Source: Roseivivax lentus (GTDB lineage: Bacteria > Pseudomonadota > Alphaproteobacteria > Rhodobacterales > Rhodobacteraceae). From it: a stretch of DNA of 64,000 nt. Positions 55,738 through 64,000 of the stretch are shown piece by piece. Where the stretch lies: positions 248,001-312,000 of the forward strand of contig NZ_FTOQ01000004.1 in the NCBI RefSeq assembly GCF_900156805.1. Reading direction: 5' to 3'. The notes beneath the pieces were generated by a model. The model was given only the letters and a program-made list of their open reading frames with translations, searched no databases and had not been told where the DNA came from. Position 1 is the stretch's first letter; every line of letters starts with the position of its first letter. The translations under genes and the position numbers were made by a program.

Positions 55738-56219
55738 CACAGGTGTTCCTTCAATTCGCCGATCACCGCGGCGTAGACGGGACGCTTGAAGGGCACGATC
55801 TGCTCCACCACGGCGTCCGGCGGCAGCCAGCGCCATTCGGAAAACTCGGGATGTGCGGTGGCGATGTTCACCTGGTCATCCTCGCCGAGAAAGCGCAGCA
55901 GGAACCACTTCTGGGTCTGGCCGCGATAGCGCCCCTTCCAGATCCGCGGCACGATGTGGTGCGGCAGGTCATAGGACAGCCAGTCGCGCGTTTCGGCCTC
56001 CTGCCGGACGAGGTCCGCCGGCACGCCGGTCTCCTCCCACAATTCCCGCAGCGCGGCCTCGGCGGGCGTTTCGCCGGGATCGATGCCGCCCTGGGGCATC
56101 TGCCAGGCGGGCTCCGGCGTTTCGAAGCGCTGGCCCACGAAGACCTCGCCTGCGGGATTGGCGAGGACCACGCCGACACAGGGACGATAGGGCAGCTTTG
56201 CGATCTCTTCGGGCGACAT
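55737..56219 (-). CDS. rppH: RNA pyrophosphohydrolase (Nudix)
   Basis: 160-residue Nudix hydrolase that removes pyrophosphate from the 5' end of mRNAs, starting their decay. The Nudix box is [23 protein letters not shown], and the N-terminal [21 protein letters not shown] is typical of RppH. ATG 56219 follows a GAGGA site; the longer frame lacks one. It is downstream of ctpA with a strong hairpin between the two. Confidence 0.92.
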   Translation of the reverse strand: MSPEEIAKLPYRPCVGVVLANPAGEVFVGQRFETPEPAWQMPQGGIDPGETPAEAALRELWEETGVPADLVRQEAETRDWLSYDLPHHIVPRIWKGRYRGQTQKWFLLRFLGEDDQVNIATAHPEFSEWRWLPPDAVVEQIVPFKRPVYAAVIGELKEHL

Positions 56220-56238
56220 GACGGTCCTCGGATGGCGG

Positions 56239-56262
56239 TCGGGCGCCCCTGGGGGCGCCCGA
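56239..56262 (-). terminator. Strong hairpin between ctpA and rppH
   Basis: A perfect 11-bp stem (TCGGGCGCCCC/GGGGCGCCCGA) has a 2-base loop, without a T-run on either strand. It may be a partial terminator, processing site or mRNA stabiliser. Confidence 0.45.
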
Positions 56263-56269
56263 TGCGAAG

Positions 56270-57658
56270 TCACTCGGTGTCGGCCACGGTCTCGGCCGGC
56301 GCGGCGCCCTGGCTTAGCGCCTGGACGTTCGGACCCAGCGCCGAGAGCCCCTTCAGGATGTCGATGGCATAGGCCAGCTGGTAATCCTCCTCGCGCAGCG
56401 CCGCGGCGGTCTCGGCCTTTTCGCGGTCTTCCTCGATCTGCCGCAGCTCGTCCTCGCTGAGGCTGTCATTGTCGAGCGATCCGCGCAGGTCGGCCTCGGT
56501 GCGGGTGGGCAGGCCGCTGGCCTCCTCGTCCTCCTCGCTTTCGGGGCGGCGCGGAGGCTGGGCCACGATGATGTCGGGCGAGACGCCCAGCGCCTGGATC
56601 GAGCGGCCGGACGGCGTGTAATAGCGCGCCGTGGTCAGGCGCATCGCGCCGTCGCCCCGGAGCGGCATCACCGTCTGCACCGACCCCTTGCCGAAGGACT
56701 TGGTGCCCACGACGATGGCGCGGCGATGATCCTGCAGCGCGCCCGCGACGATCTCGGAGGCCGAGGCGGAGCCGCCGTTGATCAGCACGACGATCGGCTT
56801 GCCCTCCGCGAGGTCACCCTCTTCGGCGTTGTAGCGGTCGCCGTCCTGCGGGTCGCGGCCCCGGGTCGAGACGATCTCGCCCGCGTCGAGGAAGGCATCG
56901 GAGACCCGGATCGCCTGGGTCAGCAGACCGCCCGGGTTGTTGCGCAGGTCGACGACGAAGCCGTTGACGTTCTCCATGCCGCCCAGCGCCTCGACCTCTT
57001 CCTTCAGCCCCGCCTCGAGATTGGGATAGGTCTGGTCGTTGAAGGTGGTCACGCGCAGCACCACGGTCTGGCCCTCGGTGCGGGTGCGCACGGCGGTCAG
57101 CGTGATCGTGTCGCGGATGATCTCCACGTCGAAGGGCTCGCCCTCGCCTTCGCGCACGACGGTGATGACGATCTCGGAGCCGACCGGCCCGCGCATCATG
57201 TCCACCGCCTCGTCGAGCGTGAGACCCAGAACCGACTCGCCGTCCACATGGGTGATGAAATCGCCGGCCTCGATGCCGGCCATTTCGGCGGGCGTGCCGT
57301 CGATGGGCGAGACGACCTTCACGAAGCCGTCTTCCTGGGTGACCTCGATGCCGAGGCCGCCGAACTCGCCGCGGGTCTGCACCCGCATGTCGGCGGCATC
57401 GTCGGGCGACAGGTAGCTCGAATGCGGGTCGAGCGAGGTCAGCATGCCGTCGATCGCCGCCTCGATCAGGTCTTCCTCGTCCACCTGCTCGACATATTGC
57501 GCGCGGATGCGCTCGAAGATGTCCCCGAAGAGATCGAGCTGCTCGTAGACGCTGGTGGTGCGGTTGTCTTCCTGCGCCAGCAGCGGGCCCACGAATTGCG
57601 TCGTCGCGACGATGCCGGCGAGCGTCCCGCCAAGCGCGGCCATGACGAATTTCTGCAT
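56270..57658 (-). CDS. ctpA: Carboxy-terminal processing protease (S41)
   Basis: 462 residues: a signal anchor (1-29), a PDZ domain (about 100-180) and an S41 peptidase core. The catalytic Ser lies in GGSASASE (295-302) and the Lys in FGKGS (Lys324). C-terminal residues 370-462 are acidic/helical. In Gram-negative bacteria CtpA trims exported proteins and peptidoglycan hydrolases. It sits downstream of envC, and an EnvC-type activator or hydrolase may be its target. The gap to envC is 6 bases. Confidence 0.9.
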   Translation of the reverse strand: MQKFVMAALGGTLAGIVATTQFVGPLLAQEDNRTTSVYEQLDLFGDIFERIRAQYVEQVDEEDLIEAAIDGMLTSLDPHSSYLSPDDAADMRVQTRGEFGGLGIEVTQEDGFVKVVSPIDGTPAEMAGIEAGDFITHVDGESVLGLTLDEAVDMMRGPVGSEIVITVVREGEGEPFDVEIIRDTITLTAVRTRTEGQTVVLRVTTFNDQTYPNLEAGLKEEVEALGGMENVNGFVVDLRNNPGGLLTQAIRVSDAFLDAGEIVSTRGRDPQDGDRYNAEEGDLAEGKPIVVLINGGSASASEIVAGALQDHRRAIVVGTKSFGKGSVQTVMPLRGDGAMRLTTARYYTPSGRSIQALGVSPDIIVAQPPRRPESEEDEEASGLPTRTEADLRGSLDNDSLSEDELRQIEEDREKAETAAALREEDYQLAYAIDILKGLSALGPNVQALSQGAAPAETVADTE

Positions 57659-57664
57659 AAGATG

Positions 57665-58807
57665 TTATCCCTTGTCGGTTGCGAACCACGCCAGCGGATC
57701 GACCGGCGTGTCCCCTTCTCTGACTTCTATATAGAGCGTTTCCGGACGTGTGTTTCCAGTCCCCTCGCCGGCCTGTAACACAGAGGTGTTGTTCGTCCCA
57801 GCCGTGCCGTCGCCTCCGCCCATCAGGCCGATCGGCGCGCCCTCCGGCAGAACCTGCCCCGCGGCGCCGAACAGCGTCTCGAGCCCGGCGAAGACGAACA
57901 GGATGTCGGCCTGCGGCTCGAGGATGGCGACGAGCCCGTAATCGAGAAGCGGGCCCACATAGCGGATCGTCGCCGCGGCAGGCGTCGTCACCAGCGCCTC
58001 GGGACGAGTGGCCAGCACGATGCCGGGGCGCGCGACACCCGCCGCGTCGGCCTCGCCCGCGCGGCGCAGGATGCGGCCCGAAACGGGCAGCGCCAGATCG
58101 CCCTTGGCCAGCCGCGCGCCGCTCTCGGGCGCCATGTCGGGCCCGGTGATCTGGGTCAGCCCACTGGCGAAGCCTTCGAGCGTCTCGGTCGCGGCGATCA
58201 GCACGGCGGTCTGAACCGGGTCTTCAGTGAAGCGCCGGGGCAGGTCGGTGCGGTCGGCCACCGCCTGGCTGAGCGCCGCGCGGGCCTCCTGCGCACCCGA
58301 AAGGCCGTCGCGCAGGGTCTCCGCGGCGTTTTCCTGCAATTGGCGCAGGGTCGCGACCTCCTGCAGATCGCGCGCAAGGGCCTGCGCCTCGGCGGCGAGC
58401 CCGGGTGTCACGGCAGAGACGAGCATGCCCGAGCGCGCGGCGCCCAGCGGCCCTTCGGGATGGAGAAGCTGTTGCGCGACGTCGGCCCGGCCCAGCGTCT
58501 GCAGCGCGGCAAGCAGCGAGGCGACCTCTCGTTCGCGGGCCGACAGATCCCGCCGCAGCGCCGCCTCGCGGATCGCCGCGTCGCGCAAACCGTCGCGCAG
58601 CGCGGTCAGCCCGTCCTCGTAGGCGCGCACGGTCGCGGTGAGCGCGGCCACCCGGTCCGAGGCCCGCTCTGCCGCGGCCAGATCGCGGCCCGCCTGATCG
58701 AGCGCCGCCGCCGCCTGCCGCGCCGCGGCACCGGCATCCTGCGCCGCAAGCGGTGCGGCGAGCAGCCCCACCCAAAGGGCCAGCGACAGAACCAGCGCGC
58801 GGATCAT
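57665..58807 (-). CDS. EnvC-like murein hydrolase activator with degenerate LytM domain
   Basis: 380 residues. A signal peptide (1-20) and a long coiled coil (about 30-210) rich in Ala/Arg/Glu precede a LytM/M23-like C-terminal domain. The metal ligands of active M23 peptidases (HxxxD and HxH) are not visible; the region reads GIVLATRPEALVTTPAAATIRYVGPLLDYGLVAI. This is expected of EnvC-type activators, which switch on amidases at the division site. It overlaps gpmI by 4 bases (ATGA). Confidence 0.87.
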   Translation of the reverse strand: MIRALVLSLALWVGLLAAPLAAQDAGAAARQAAAALDQAGRDLAAAERASDRVAALTATVRAYEDGLTALRDGLRDAAIREAALRRDLSAREREVASLLAALQTLGRADVAQQLLHPEGPLGAARSGMLVSAVTPGLAAEAQALARDLQEVATLRQLQENAAETLRDGLSGAQEARAALSQAVADRTDLPRRFTEDPVQTAVLIAATETLEGFASGLTQITGPDMAPESGARLAKGDLALPVSGRILRRAGEADAAGVARPGIVLATRPEALVTTPAAATIRYVGPLLDYGLVAILEPQADILFVFAGLETLFGAAGQVLPEGAPIGLMGGGDGTAGTNNTSVLQAGEGTGNTRPETLYIEVREGDTPVDPLAWFATDKG

Positions 58808-60318
58808 CGGCGGATCAGGCTCCGCCCGGTCATTTCCGCGGGCTGCTCCAGGCCCATCAGTTCGAGAAGCGTGGGCGCCAGATCCGCGAGCCGGCCTTCG
58901 GCCAATTGCGCGCCCTCGGGCCCGCCCACCAGGATCACCGGCACCGGGTTGAGCGTGTGCGCGGTGTGCGGGTTGCCCGTTTCGGGATCGACCATGACAT
59001 CGCAATTGCCGTGATCGGCGGTGACGATCATGGCGCCCCCGACCTCGTCCAGCGCCGCCAGGACCTCGCCCAGACCGCGATCCACCTCGGCGCAGGCGGC
59101 CATCGCGGCCTCCAGATCGCCGGTATGGCCGACCATGTCAGGATTGGCGTAATTCACCACGATCAGGTCGTAGCCTGCGCGCACGGCCTCGACGAATTTC
59201 GCGGTCACTTCGGGCGCGCTCATCTCGGGCTGCATGTCGTAGGTGGCGACCTTGGGCGAGCTCGGCATGAAGCGGTCCTCACCCTCCTCAGGCACTTCCT
59301 TGCCGCCGTTGAGGAAGAAGGTCACGTGGGGATATTTCTCCGTCTCGGCCAGACGGAACTGCGACTTGCCGTGACGCGCCACCCATTCGCCCAGCGTGTT
59401 GACGATCTTCCGCTTGGGATAGGCCGTGTCCATGTAGGCGTTATGCGCATCGGAATATTCGACCATGCCGAGCCGCGCCGAAAGCTCGGGCGCGTCGCGG
59501 TCGAACCCGTCGAAGTCCCGGGCGCAGATCGCGGCGAGGATCTCGCGCGCGCGGTCGGCGCGGAAATTGAGACAGAAAAGACCGTCGCCCTTGGCCATGC
59601 CCTCATAGCCCTCGATCACCGTGGCGGGGATGAATTCGTCGGTCTTGCCCGCATCCCAGGCCTGCGCGACCGCCCTTGCGGGCGTGCTCGCTTTCTCCTG
59701 GCCCTGCCCGTCCACAATGGCGCGGTAGGCGGTTTCGACCCGTTCCCAGCGGTTGTCGCGGTCCATCGCGTAGTAGCGGCCGATCACCGTGCCGATGCGC
59801 GCGCCCTCCGGCAGCTTTTCGGCCAGCCTGTCGATGAAGCCATCGGCGCTTTTCGGCGGCACGTCGCGGCCATCGGTGATCGCGTGCACGACGACCTCGA
59901 CCCCCTTGCCGGTCAAGAGCTTCGCCGTGGCGAGGATGTGGTTCAAGTGTCCGTGCACGCCGCCATCCGACGCGACGCCGAAAAGATGCGCGCGGCCCCC
60001 GGCCTCCGCCACCTTCTGCGCGAAGTCGAGGATCGCGGCGTTCTCGAAATAGCTGCCATCCTCGATCGCAAGGTCGATCTGGCCGAGATCCATCGCCACC
60101 ACGCGGCCCGCGCCGATATTGGTGTGCCCGACCTCGGAATTGCCCATCTGCCCGGTGGGAAGCCCCACATCGGGCCCGTGGGTGATGAGCGTGGCATGCG
60201 GGCAGTCCCGCATCAGACGGTCCATGTTCGGCGTGTCCGCCAGTGCGGGCGCGTTCGCCTCGCGCGTGTCGGACAGGCCCCAACCGTCAAGGATCGTCAG
60301 GATGACGGGTTTGGTCAT
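58804..60318 (-). CDS. gpmI: 2,3-bisphosphoglycerate-independent phosphoglycerate mutase
   Basis: 504-residue glycolytic enzyme interconverting 3- and 2-phosphoglycerate, using two Mn2+. The phospho-Ser motif is MGNSEVGHTNIGAGR (Ser about 61). The metal-binding residues are in LDGWG near the N-terminus and in YANPDMVGHTGD and TADHGNCD near the C-terminus. Its 3' end overlaps envC by 4 bases, an arrangement often seen in alphaproteobacteria. It diverges from the glycosyltransferase gene. Confidence 0.95.
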   Translation of the reverse strand: MTKPVILTILDGWGLSDTREANAPALADTPNMDRLMRDCPHATLITHGPDVGLPTGQMGNSEVGHTNIGAGRVVAMDLGQIDLAIEDGSYFENAAILDFAQKVAEAGGRAHLFGVASDGGVHGHLNHILATAKLLTGKGVEVVVHAITDGRDVPPKSADGFIDRLAEKLPEGARIGTVIGRYYAMDRDNRWERVETAYRAIVDGQGQEKASTPARAVAQAWDAGKTDEFIPATVIEGYEGMAKGDGLFCLNFRADRAREILAAICARDFDGFDRDAPELSARLGMVEYSDAHNAYMDTAYPKRKIVNTLGEWVARHGKSQFRLAETEKYPHVTFFLNGGKEVPEEGEDRFMPSSPKVATYDMQPEMSAPEVTAKFVEAVRAGYDLIVVNYANPDMVGHTGDLEAAMAACAEVDRGLGEVLAALDEVGGAMIVTADHGNCDVMVDPETGNPHTAHTLNPVPVILVGGPEGAQLAEGRLADLAPTLLELMGLEQPAEMTGRSLIRR

Positions 60319-60494
60319 GGTGCGGCCTCTTTGCTAGACGGTATCCGACTGGTAGCAGAGCCGCGGGGGGATGGGAAAGCCGCAAGACCCGTCCCGGCGC
60401 GTTTGAGCCGTTCCCTGCGCCCTTCCCCGCAAGGAGCCGCTGTGCCACACCTGTACCGGCCCGACAGAAAGGCCGCCGCCCACCGGGAGGATCC

Positions 60495-61388
60495 ATGGAC
60501 GAGAGCTTCAACCGCAACATCTTCGGCTACTGGCACCAGGGCCGGGACGCCGCACCGGACGATATCAAGCGCTGCTGGGATCTCTGGGCGCGGATGAACC
60601 CAAGCTGGGACCTGCGCATCCTCGACTGGTCCGACATCGCGCCCGATTTCGAGGCGTTCGGCGTCGACGGCTCGAAGATGTCCTTCACCGGCATCTCGAA
60701 CATCGTGCGGTTGTCGAGCCTGTCGAAAGAGGGCGGCGTCTGGGTCGATGCCTACACGGTGCCGCTCCGCCCGCTCGACGCGTTCCTGCCGCCGCTCATG
60801 CCTTCGGGCTTCTTCGCCTACCACGACCCCTACCGCAAACGCATGGCCGAGACGTGGTTCCTGGGCGCGGTGCCCGGCCATCCGCTGATCACCGGCTGGC
60901 GCGACTACATGGTCGAATACTGGCGCATTCCGCGCCGGCCCATGCGCTTCAAGCGCGAACTCGACCGGGGCACCAAGGGCGATATCCTGCGCCTGATCGG
61001 GCGCGCGATGGATGCGGTGCAGGGGCCGCTGTCGATCCGGGGGCCGAAGCGCATCTACCAGCCGAAGGATCCGAACTGGGCCGTCGATATCAAGCGCGGC
61101 GGCGGCGGCATCGTCACGCCCTATTTCGCCTGCGCGATGCTGTTCGACCTGATGATGGCCGAACGCGCCGACCTCTGGGCGGAATGGGAGAAGGTGCCGA
61201 AATTCACCTCCTACGACACGCTCTTCCTGCGCCACTGGAAGAAGGATTACGCCAAGCTGAGCGCCACGGCCGTGCGCAACATGGCCGAAGGCACCGTGAT
61301 GCAGAAACTGTCGCTGCCGACCAAGCTGCCCGAGGCGCATTTCAAGGTGCTGGAAGAGGTGGCCGAGACGGCGATGCCCAAGGGCTGA
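60495..61388 (+). CDS. Capsular polysaccharide synthesis-type glycosyltransferase
   Basis: 297 residues with the GT-A-like region IFGYWHQG, FTGISNIVRLSSLSKEGGVWVDAYT (Asp85 of a DxD-like site). Such proteins belong to the Caps_synth/Gly_transf_sug group that moves sugars onto surface polysaccharides. The second Asp of the usual DxD is replaced by Tyr (WVDAYT), which occurs in parts of the family. It is convergent with an FkbM methyltransferase, 6 bases apart, so both could decorate the same glycan. Confidence 0.8.
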   Translation: MDESFNRNIFGYWHQGRDAAPDDIKRCWDLWARMNPSWDLRILDWSDIAPDFEAFGVDGSKMSFTGISNIVRLSSLSKEGGVWVDAYTVPLRPLDAFLPPLMPSGFFAYHDPYRKRMAETWFLGAVPGHPLITGWRDYMVEYWRIPRRPMRFKRELDRGTKGDILRLIGRAMDAVQGPLSIRGPKRIYQPKDPNWAVDIKRGGGGIVTPYFACAMLFDLMMAERADLWAEWEKVPKFTSYDTLFLRHWKKDYAKLSATAVRNMAEGTVMQKLSLPTKLPEAHFKVLEEVAETAMPKG

Positions 61389-61394
61389 GGCCCG

Positions 61395-62093
61395 TCAATC
61401 CCAGTAGAGATTGATCCGCGGCGCGCGCATGTGCTTTACCCGCGCCTTCAGCGCGCGGACCCGCTCGCCCTGCGACAGGATGCGGTTCTCGTGGGTCTCG
61501 GCGAGGATGATCCGGATCCGCGCGAGGACATCCGGCGCGTCGAGCAACGCCTCCAGAAGATCGACCTCGGCACCCTCGATGTCGATCTTCAGCACGCCGA
61601 TATCGCGGTCGAGACCCCGCGCGAAGGCGAGGAAATCGACCACCCGGACGTCGATCCCGGTGCCGGTATCGACATTCGATTTCTCCGCGAAGATCGACGA
61701 GCCCTCGGACGCGCGTTCGTGATCCTCCGAGAAATCCGCCCGGCGATAGAGCCGCACCGTGCCGGGTGCGGTGCCGATGGCGGCCTCCTCTATGGTGACG
61801 TTGTCGAAACCGTCAAGGTTGGCGCGCAGCTTCTCGGCGGTCCAGGGATCGGGCTCGAAGGCGTAGACATGATGGCACGCCTCGGCCATCCGGCGGGTAT
61901 ACTTGCCCAGATTGGCCCCGAGATCGACGCCGATCAGGTCCTTCGATCCGGCCAGCGCCTCGGCGAATTCGCGCATGCGGACGGACTTGCCGTATTTGCG
62001 GTCATAGCGCCGCCCGACCGCACCGGGCCAGGACCGGAGCAGGCCGTATTTCCAGACGCGGAAGGCGGAAGGGGCTTTTGTCTCAGCGGGCAT
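61395..62093 (-). CDS. FkbM-family methyltransferase
   Basis: 232 residues. The SAM-binding motif is LIGVDLGANLGKYTRRM. The acidic AFEPDP follows, and the C-terminal VLKIDIEGAEVDLLEALL is the FkbM signature. Members O-methylate sugars or other glycan parts. No signal peptide is visible. Its neighbour is a glycosyltransferase, but whether the two share a substrate is inference. Confidence 0.87.
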   Translation of the reverse strand: MPAETKAPSAFRVWKYGLLRSWPGAVGRRYDRKYGKSVRMREFAEALAGSKDLIGVDLGANLGKYTRRMAEACHHVYAFEPDPWTAEKLRANLDGFDNVTIEEAAIGTAPGTVRLYRRADFSEDHERASEGSSIFAEKSNVDTGTGIDVRVVDFLAFARGLDRDIGVLKIDIEGAEVDLLEALLDAPDVLARIRIILAETHENRILSQGERVRALKARVKHMRAPRINLYWD

Positions 62094-62197
62094 GCAGATT
62101 CATCGCATACAGGGGATGACATGGCTTGGCATGGGTGATCGTCCTCAATGGTAATTACTTCAATTTAGCAGGGGCGAGAGGGGATGTGGAGGAACTT

Positions 62198-62917
62198 TTA
62201 CTTTTCGAAAACCAGCCAATATTTCTTTGGGTTATCTGGCTGAAAGATTATTATCTTATCCCAACCATTGAAGGCATCACGCTTAGCAGAGACCAACTCA
62301 ACGACCGCAAGAAAGCTTTCGTCACTTATTGAACCGGCAAGAGTGTTTTCAAGTACTAGCCACCACTCACGATAATTCATTTTAAACGGCTCAATCTTAT
62401 ACAACTTTTTCGCTGAAACTCGCTGAAGGTTTGAGAATACATCGCTTACTACAAAACCCGATGCGTCACCGTCGGATCTTCCGCCTAGGATAAAGTCGCA
62501 TCCCGGCCTTGGCGTTCCCCTCATCATATACAGCGTTACACCGCCATCCAAAACGACCGGCCAATCAGTAGGACCTAGCTTGATTCTGAAGCCTGAAAGA
62601 TATTTAGTTATAGACTCTTTTGCATCTTGCCAAATAAATGGGCGATCAATAGAGAAACTAACGAAATATGTGTCGCAACCCTCGCCCTTACTTAGTTCAG
62701 TTATAAGTCTTTCAATTTTTTTTGCCAAACTTGGAAATGAGCTGTCGACAACCTCTTCTTGGCCTTGGGAAGATATGGACTTGGTCAGGCGTGTAACTTC
62801 GATTGCAATATCGTTGACAAGAAAGTCAGGTGGGGCGTTTTGGATAGGTTCATATTGAATATGTCCGGGCAATAGCTCGGCGATGAGTACATGCGCTTTT
62901 TGCTCACCCGGCTTCAA
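62198..62917 (-). CDS. AT-rich gene of unknown function with nuclease-like signature, inserted behind carB
   Basis: 239 residues. Base use is unlike its neighbours: the line 62221-62280 has 22 G+C in 60, while flanking genes are clearly GC-rich. The TTG start at 62917 comes 3 bases after the carB stop, with an AGGGGTGA ribosome site spanning it. Near the N-terminus PPDF (29-32) and IEVTRL (39-44) are spaced as D-x8-ExT, like the PD-(D/E)xK motif with T in place of K. The C-terminal half has YREWWLVLENTL and KIIIFQPDNPKKYWLVFEK. I do not recognise a family. It is probably acquired; a restriction- or defence-type nuclease is one possibility. Confidence 0.7.
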   Translation of the reverse strand: MKPGEQKAHVLIAELLPGHIQYEPIQNAPPDFLVNDIAIEVTRLTKSISSQGQEEVVDSSFPSLAKKIERLITELSKGEGCDTYFVSFSIDRPFIWQDAKESITKYLSGFRIKLGPTDWPVVLDGGVTLYMMRGTPRPGCDFILGGRSDGDASGFVVSDVFSNLQRVSAKKLYKIEPFKMNYREWWLVLENTLAGSISDESFLAVVELVSAKRDAFNGWDKIIIFQPDNPKKYWLVFEK

Positions 62918-62920
62918 TAA

Positions 62921-64000
62921 TCACCCCTGCAACGACTTCACCACCAGCTCGCCCTCATCCCGCGCCTGGATTGCTTGTGCTGCCGCGTGTGCCCCGGCCA
63001 GCGTCGTGAAATACGGGATCTTGTCGTAAAGCGCGACGGAGCGGATCTCGCGGCTGTCCTCCAGCGCGGCGGCGCCCTCGGTGGTGTTCATCACCAGCTG
63101 GATCTCGCCGTCCTTGAGCATGTCGACGACGTTCGGGCGGCCCTCATAGACCTTCTTGACCACCTGTGCCTTGACGCCCGCCGCCTCCAGATAGGCTGCG
63201 GTGCCCGCGGTCGCGACGATGGTAAAGCCCTGACCCACGAGGATCTTCGCCGTGTCGATCAGTTGCGCGCCCTTGTCGGCCTCCTTGATCGACAGGAACA
63301 CCCGGCCCTTCTCGGGCAGCATGTTGCCCGCGCCCATCTGCGCCTTGAGGAAGGCGCGCGGGAAGGACCGGTCCCAGCCCATGACCTCGCCGGTGGAGCG
63401 CATCTCGGGGCCGAGCACCGTGTCGACGCCGGGGAAGCGGGCGAAGGGCAGAACCGCCTCCTTCACCGAGAACCAGGGCATCATCGGGTCGGCGAGGGTC
63501 ATCGGGTCGGCCATCGGCACGTCCGTGTCATAGTCGATCTTGTCGCCATGGGGCGGACGCAGCGGGAAATCGGCGAGCTTCTCGCCGGCCATGATCCGCG
63601 CGGCGATGGAGGCGATGGCCGAGTCGGTGGCCTTGGCCACGAACGGCACAGTGCGCGAGGCGCGCGGATTGACCTCGATGAGGTAGATCTCGCCGTCCTT
63701 GACCGCGAATTGCACGTTCATCAGGCCCACGACATCGAGCCCCTTGGCCAGCGCCACGGTCTGGCGCTTCACCTCGTCGATGATCTCCATCGGCAGCGAA
63801 TAGGGCGGCAGCGAGCAGGCCGAATCGCCCGAATGCACGCCCGCCTCCTCGATATGCTGCATGATGCCTGCGACATGCACGTCGGTGCCGTCCGAGAGCG
63901 CATCGACGTCGAGCTCTACCGCGCCCGAGAGATAACCGTCGAGCAGCACCGGCGACTTGCCCGACACCACCACTGCCTCGCGGATGTAGCGTTCGAGATG
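62921..64000 (-). CDS. carB: Carbamoyl-phosphate synthase large subunit, C-terminal part (continues beyond window)
   Basis: 359 residues of the roughly 1,100-residue CarB, which makes carbamoyl phosphate for arginine and pyrimidine synthesis. Visible: the end of the second ATP-grasp domain ([30 protein letters not shown]) and the C-terminal allosteric MGS-like domain ([41 protein letters not shown]). The frame is open to base 64000, so the 5' two-thirds lie outside. It ends ELVVKSLQG and an AT-rich foreign gene follows at once, so its last residues may have been replaced. Confidence 0.93.
   Translation of the reverse strand, partial: HLERYIREAVVVSGKSPVLLDGYLSGAVELDVDALSDGTDVHVAGIMQHIEEAGVHSGDSACSLPPYSLPMEIIDEVKRQTVALAKGLDVVGLMNVQFAVKDGEIYLIEVNPRASRTVPFVAKATDSAIASIAARIMAGEKLADFPLRPPHGDKIDYDTDVPMADPMTLADPMMPWFSVKEAVLPFARFPGVDTVLGPEMRSTGEVMGWDRSFPRAFLKAQMGAGNMLPEKGRVFLSIKEADKGAQLIDTAKILVGQGFTIVATAGTAAYLEAAGVKAQVVKKVYEGRPNVVDMLKDGEIQLVMNTTEGAAALEDSREIRSVALYDKIPYFTTLAGAHAAAQAIQARDEGELVVKSLQG

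Noticed and set aside
62126..62332. 68-residue + frame in the AT-rich segment
   Set aside because: It overlaps the 3' part of the AT-rich minus-strand gene and has no features of its own.

Overview
This 64 kb window is high-GC chromosomal DNA that reads as an alphaproteobacterium of the Rhodobacteraceae (Roseobacter group). Signs are the alphaproteobacterial-type L36, the DUF1674/SDHAF4 and DUF2794 proteins, the pmbA-cysQ-kdtA-lpxK order, the gpmI-envC-ctpA-rppH run, and a LIV-type transporter locus with its own acyl-CoA ligases. Genes are densely packed and often linked by 4-base ATGA/GTGA overlaps. I see no rRNA operon, CRISPR array, transposase, integrase or prophage. The first gene (rlmN) and the last (carB) are cut by the window edges.

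Layout: 1-6.4 kb holds the rlmN 3' part, a GAF sensor kinase, a DUF3833 lipoprotein, a LysR regulator, a DUF4399 protein, a DJ-1/PfpI protein, rnhA and a UPF0126/TRIC channel. 6.4-9.4 kb is an ApbE flavin transferase overlapping a NosR/NirI-like flavo-iron-sulfur membrane protein. 9.4-18.2 kb holds rsmB, SDHAF4-like, dapB, rbfA, a phosphodiester glycosidase-like protein, pmbA, a CysQ-like phosphatase, a WaaA-like transferase and lpxK. 18.2-21.3 kb holds an N-formylglutamate amidohydrolase, tRNA-Val(GAC), rpmJ and a secreted pseudo-caspase/peptidoglycan-binding protein.

21.3-31.5 kb is one catabolic uptake locus on the minus strand. It runs acyl-CoA ligase, small secreted protein, livG, livH, small membrane protein, livM, livK, livF, then an HdeA-like protein and a PaaK-like ligase. 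Transport and CoA activation of a carboxylic acid is the simplest reading. 31.9-36.9 kb holds a large formate dehydrogenase alpha subunit and a GMC oxidoreductase with its Tat-exported partner.

37-43.8 kb carries small conserved genes (glyoxalase, ribbon-helix-helix protein, histidine phosphatase, DUF2794), NlpC/P60 plus M17 peptidase, carbonic anhydrase, and a divergent pair of paralogous small proteins. 43.8-51.4 kb holds asd, dapD and dapE of lysine/peptidoglycan precursor synthesis (dapB lies at 11.5 kb) with a LOG-family protein, a CaCA exchanger and a Hint-domain protein. 51.5-60.3 kb holds RNase R, a lytic transglycosylase, rppH, ctpA, envC and gpmI. 60.5-62.1 kb has a capsule-type glycosyltransferase facing an FkbM methyltransferase.

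The main outlier is 62198-62917. This visibly AT-rich gene sits 3 bases after the carB stop codon and encodes an unrecognised protein with a nuclease-like PPDF...IEVTR signature. It is the best candidate for an acquired, undescribed function. Other items worth checking are two tandem double palindromes in convergent intergenic spaces (39050-39097 and 55197-55241), a palindromic operator candidate before the acyl-CoA ligase locus, the NosR/ApbE pair without nos genes, and several proteins that have lost catalytic residues.
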